A stretch of 5,020 bases of DNA from NCBI GenBank assembly GCA_009777135.1, contig WRMM01000184.1, positions 1 through 5,020 on the forward strand, given 5' to 3'. Source of the stretch: Candidatus Fibrimonadales bacterium. Its GTDB lineage: Bacteria; Fibrobacterota; Fibrobacteria; Fibrobacterales; Fibrobacteraceae. Position 1 is the first letter of the stretch. Each line of letters begins with the position of its first letter. The position numbers were made by a program, and so were the translations under genes. Below, in pieces: positions 4,968 through 5,020 of the stretch. The notes beneath the pieces are model-generated. The model worked only from the letters and a program-made list of their open reading frames with translations. It was not told the DNA's origin and ran no database searches.

Positions 4968-5003
4968 CCCCTTCCCCCCCCCCCCCCCTCCCCCCCCCCT
5001 TTT
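4968..5003. repeat. 36-nt homopyrimidine tract with C15 and C10 runs
   Basis: From 4968 to 5003 every base is C or T: C4, TT, C15 (4974-4988), T, C10 (4990-4999), T4. The minus strand therefore carries long G-runs able to form a G-quadruplex, and the duplex could form a triplex. Such runs slip readily in replication and are also prone to sequencing and assembly error, so the exact length should not be trusted. The 17 bases after it show no recognisable feature. Confidence 0.9.
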
Positions 5004-5020
5004 ATTGCGCACCTACTGTC

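Noticed and set aside
4848..5020. Plus-strand frame open to the window end (GTG starts at 4869, 4875 and 4902), giving a Pro run in the C tract
   Set aside because: No ATG and no ribosome binding site, it reads through the hairpin repeat, and its frame depends on an uncertain homopolymer length.

Overview
The window carries four well-supported protein genes, one probable small gene, one unnamed membrane-protein gene, a tRNA and an unusually structured non-coding tail. A short-leader type IV pilin, a flotillin-like FloA and flagellar FliR/FlhB together indicate a didermic, probably motile bacterium. The pilin's N-terminal half, the AT-rich intergenic DNA and the recurring TCTATATTT form of the -10 box remind me of Fibrobacterota (Fibrobacter-like lineages). 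Cultured Fibrobacter lacks flagella, so a flagellated relative such as a termite-gut or chitinivibrio-type lineage fits better. This assignment is inference from remembered family features, not a search result.

Layout. Positions 24-488 (minus) hold a type IV major-pilin-like gene with a strong ribosome binding site and a plausible promoter containing an A9 tract. Positions 718-945 (minus) hold a 75-codon acidic, helical protein that looks antitoxin-like but has no toxin beside it. A 10-bp-arm inverted repeat (989-1031) lies between this gene and a consensus sigma-70 promoter (1037-1065) that drives tRNA-Asp(GTC) at 1137-1211. Downstream on the plus strand is a tight four-gene run: floA (1311-2315), an unnamed single-pass membrane protein (2327-2839), fliR (2841-3641) and flhB (3652-4710), with gaps of 11, 1 and 10 nt. 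The run may be read from a weak promoter before floA, by read-through from the tRNA promoter, or both.

The last 310 bases (4711-5020) contain no convincing gene but are dense in signals. In order these are four A-tracts spaced at about one helical turn (curved DNA), a second near-perfect promoter sharing the CCTTGACA-N15-TCTATATTT pattern of the tRNA promoter, a 124-bp hairpin-forming element with arms built from 7-bp GTTGAGA-type repeats, two further palindromes in its loop, and a 36-nt pyrimidine tract containing C15-T-C10. A short structured RNA, a mobile or repeat-derived hairpin, or the leader of a gene beyond the window are all possible. This is the part most worth following up.

Functionally, FliR and FlhB belong to the inner-membrane export gate of the flagellar type III secretion system, FlhB being the substrate-specificity switch. 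FloA is a membrane-microdomain scaffold. Their co-transcription with an unnamed membrane protein, without fliP/fliQ upstream or flhA immediately downstream, is an uncommon arrangement.
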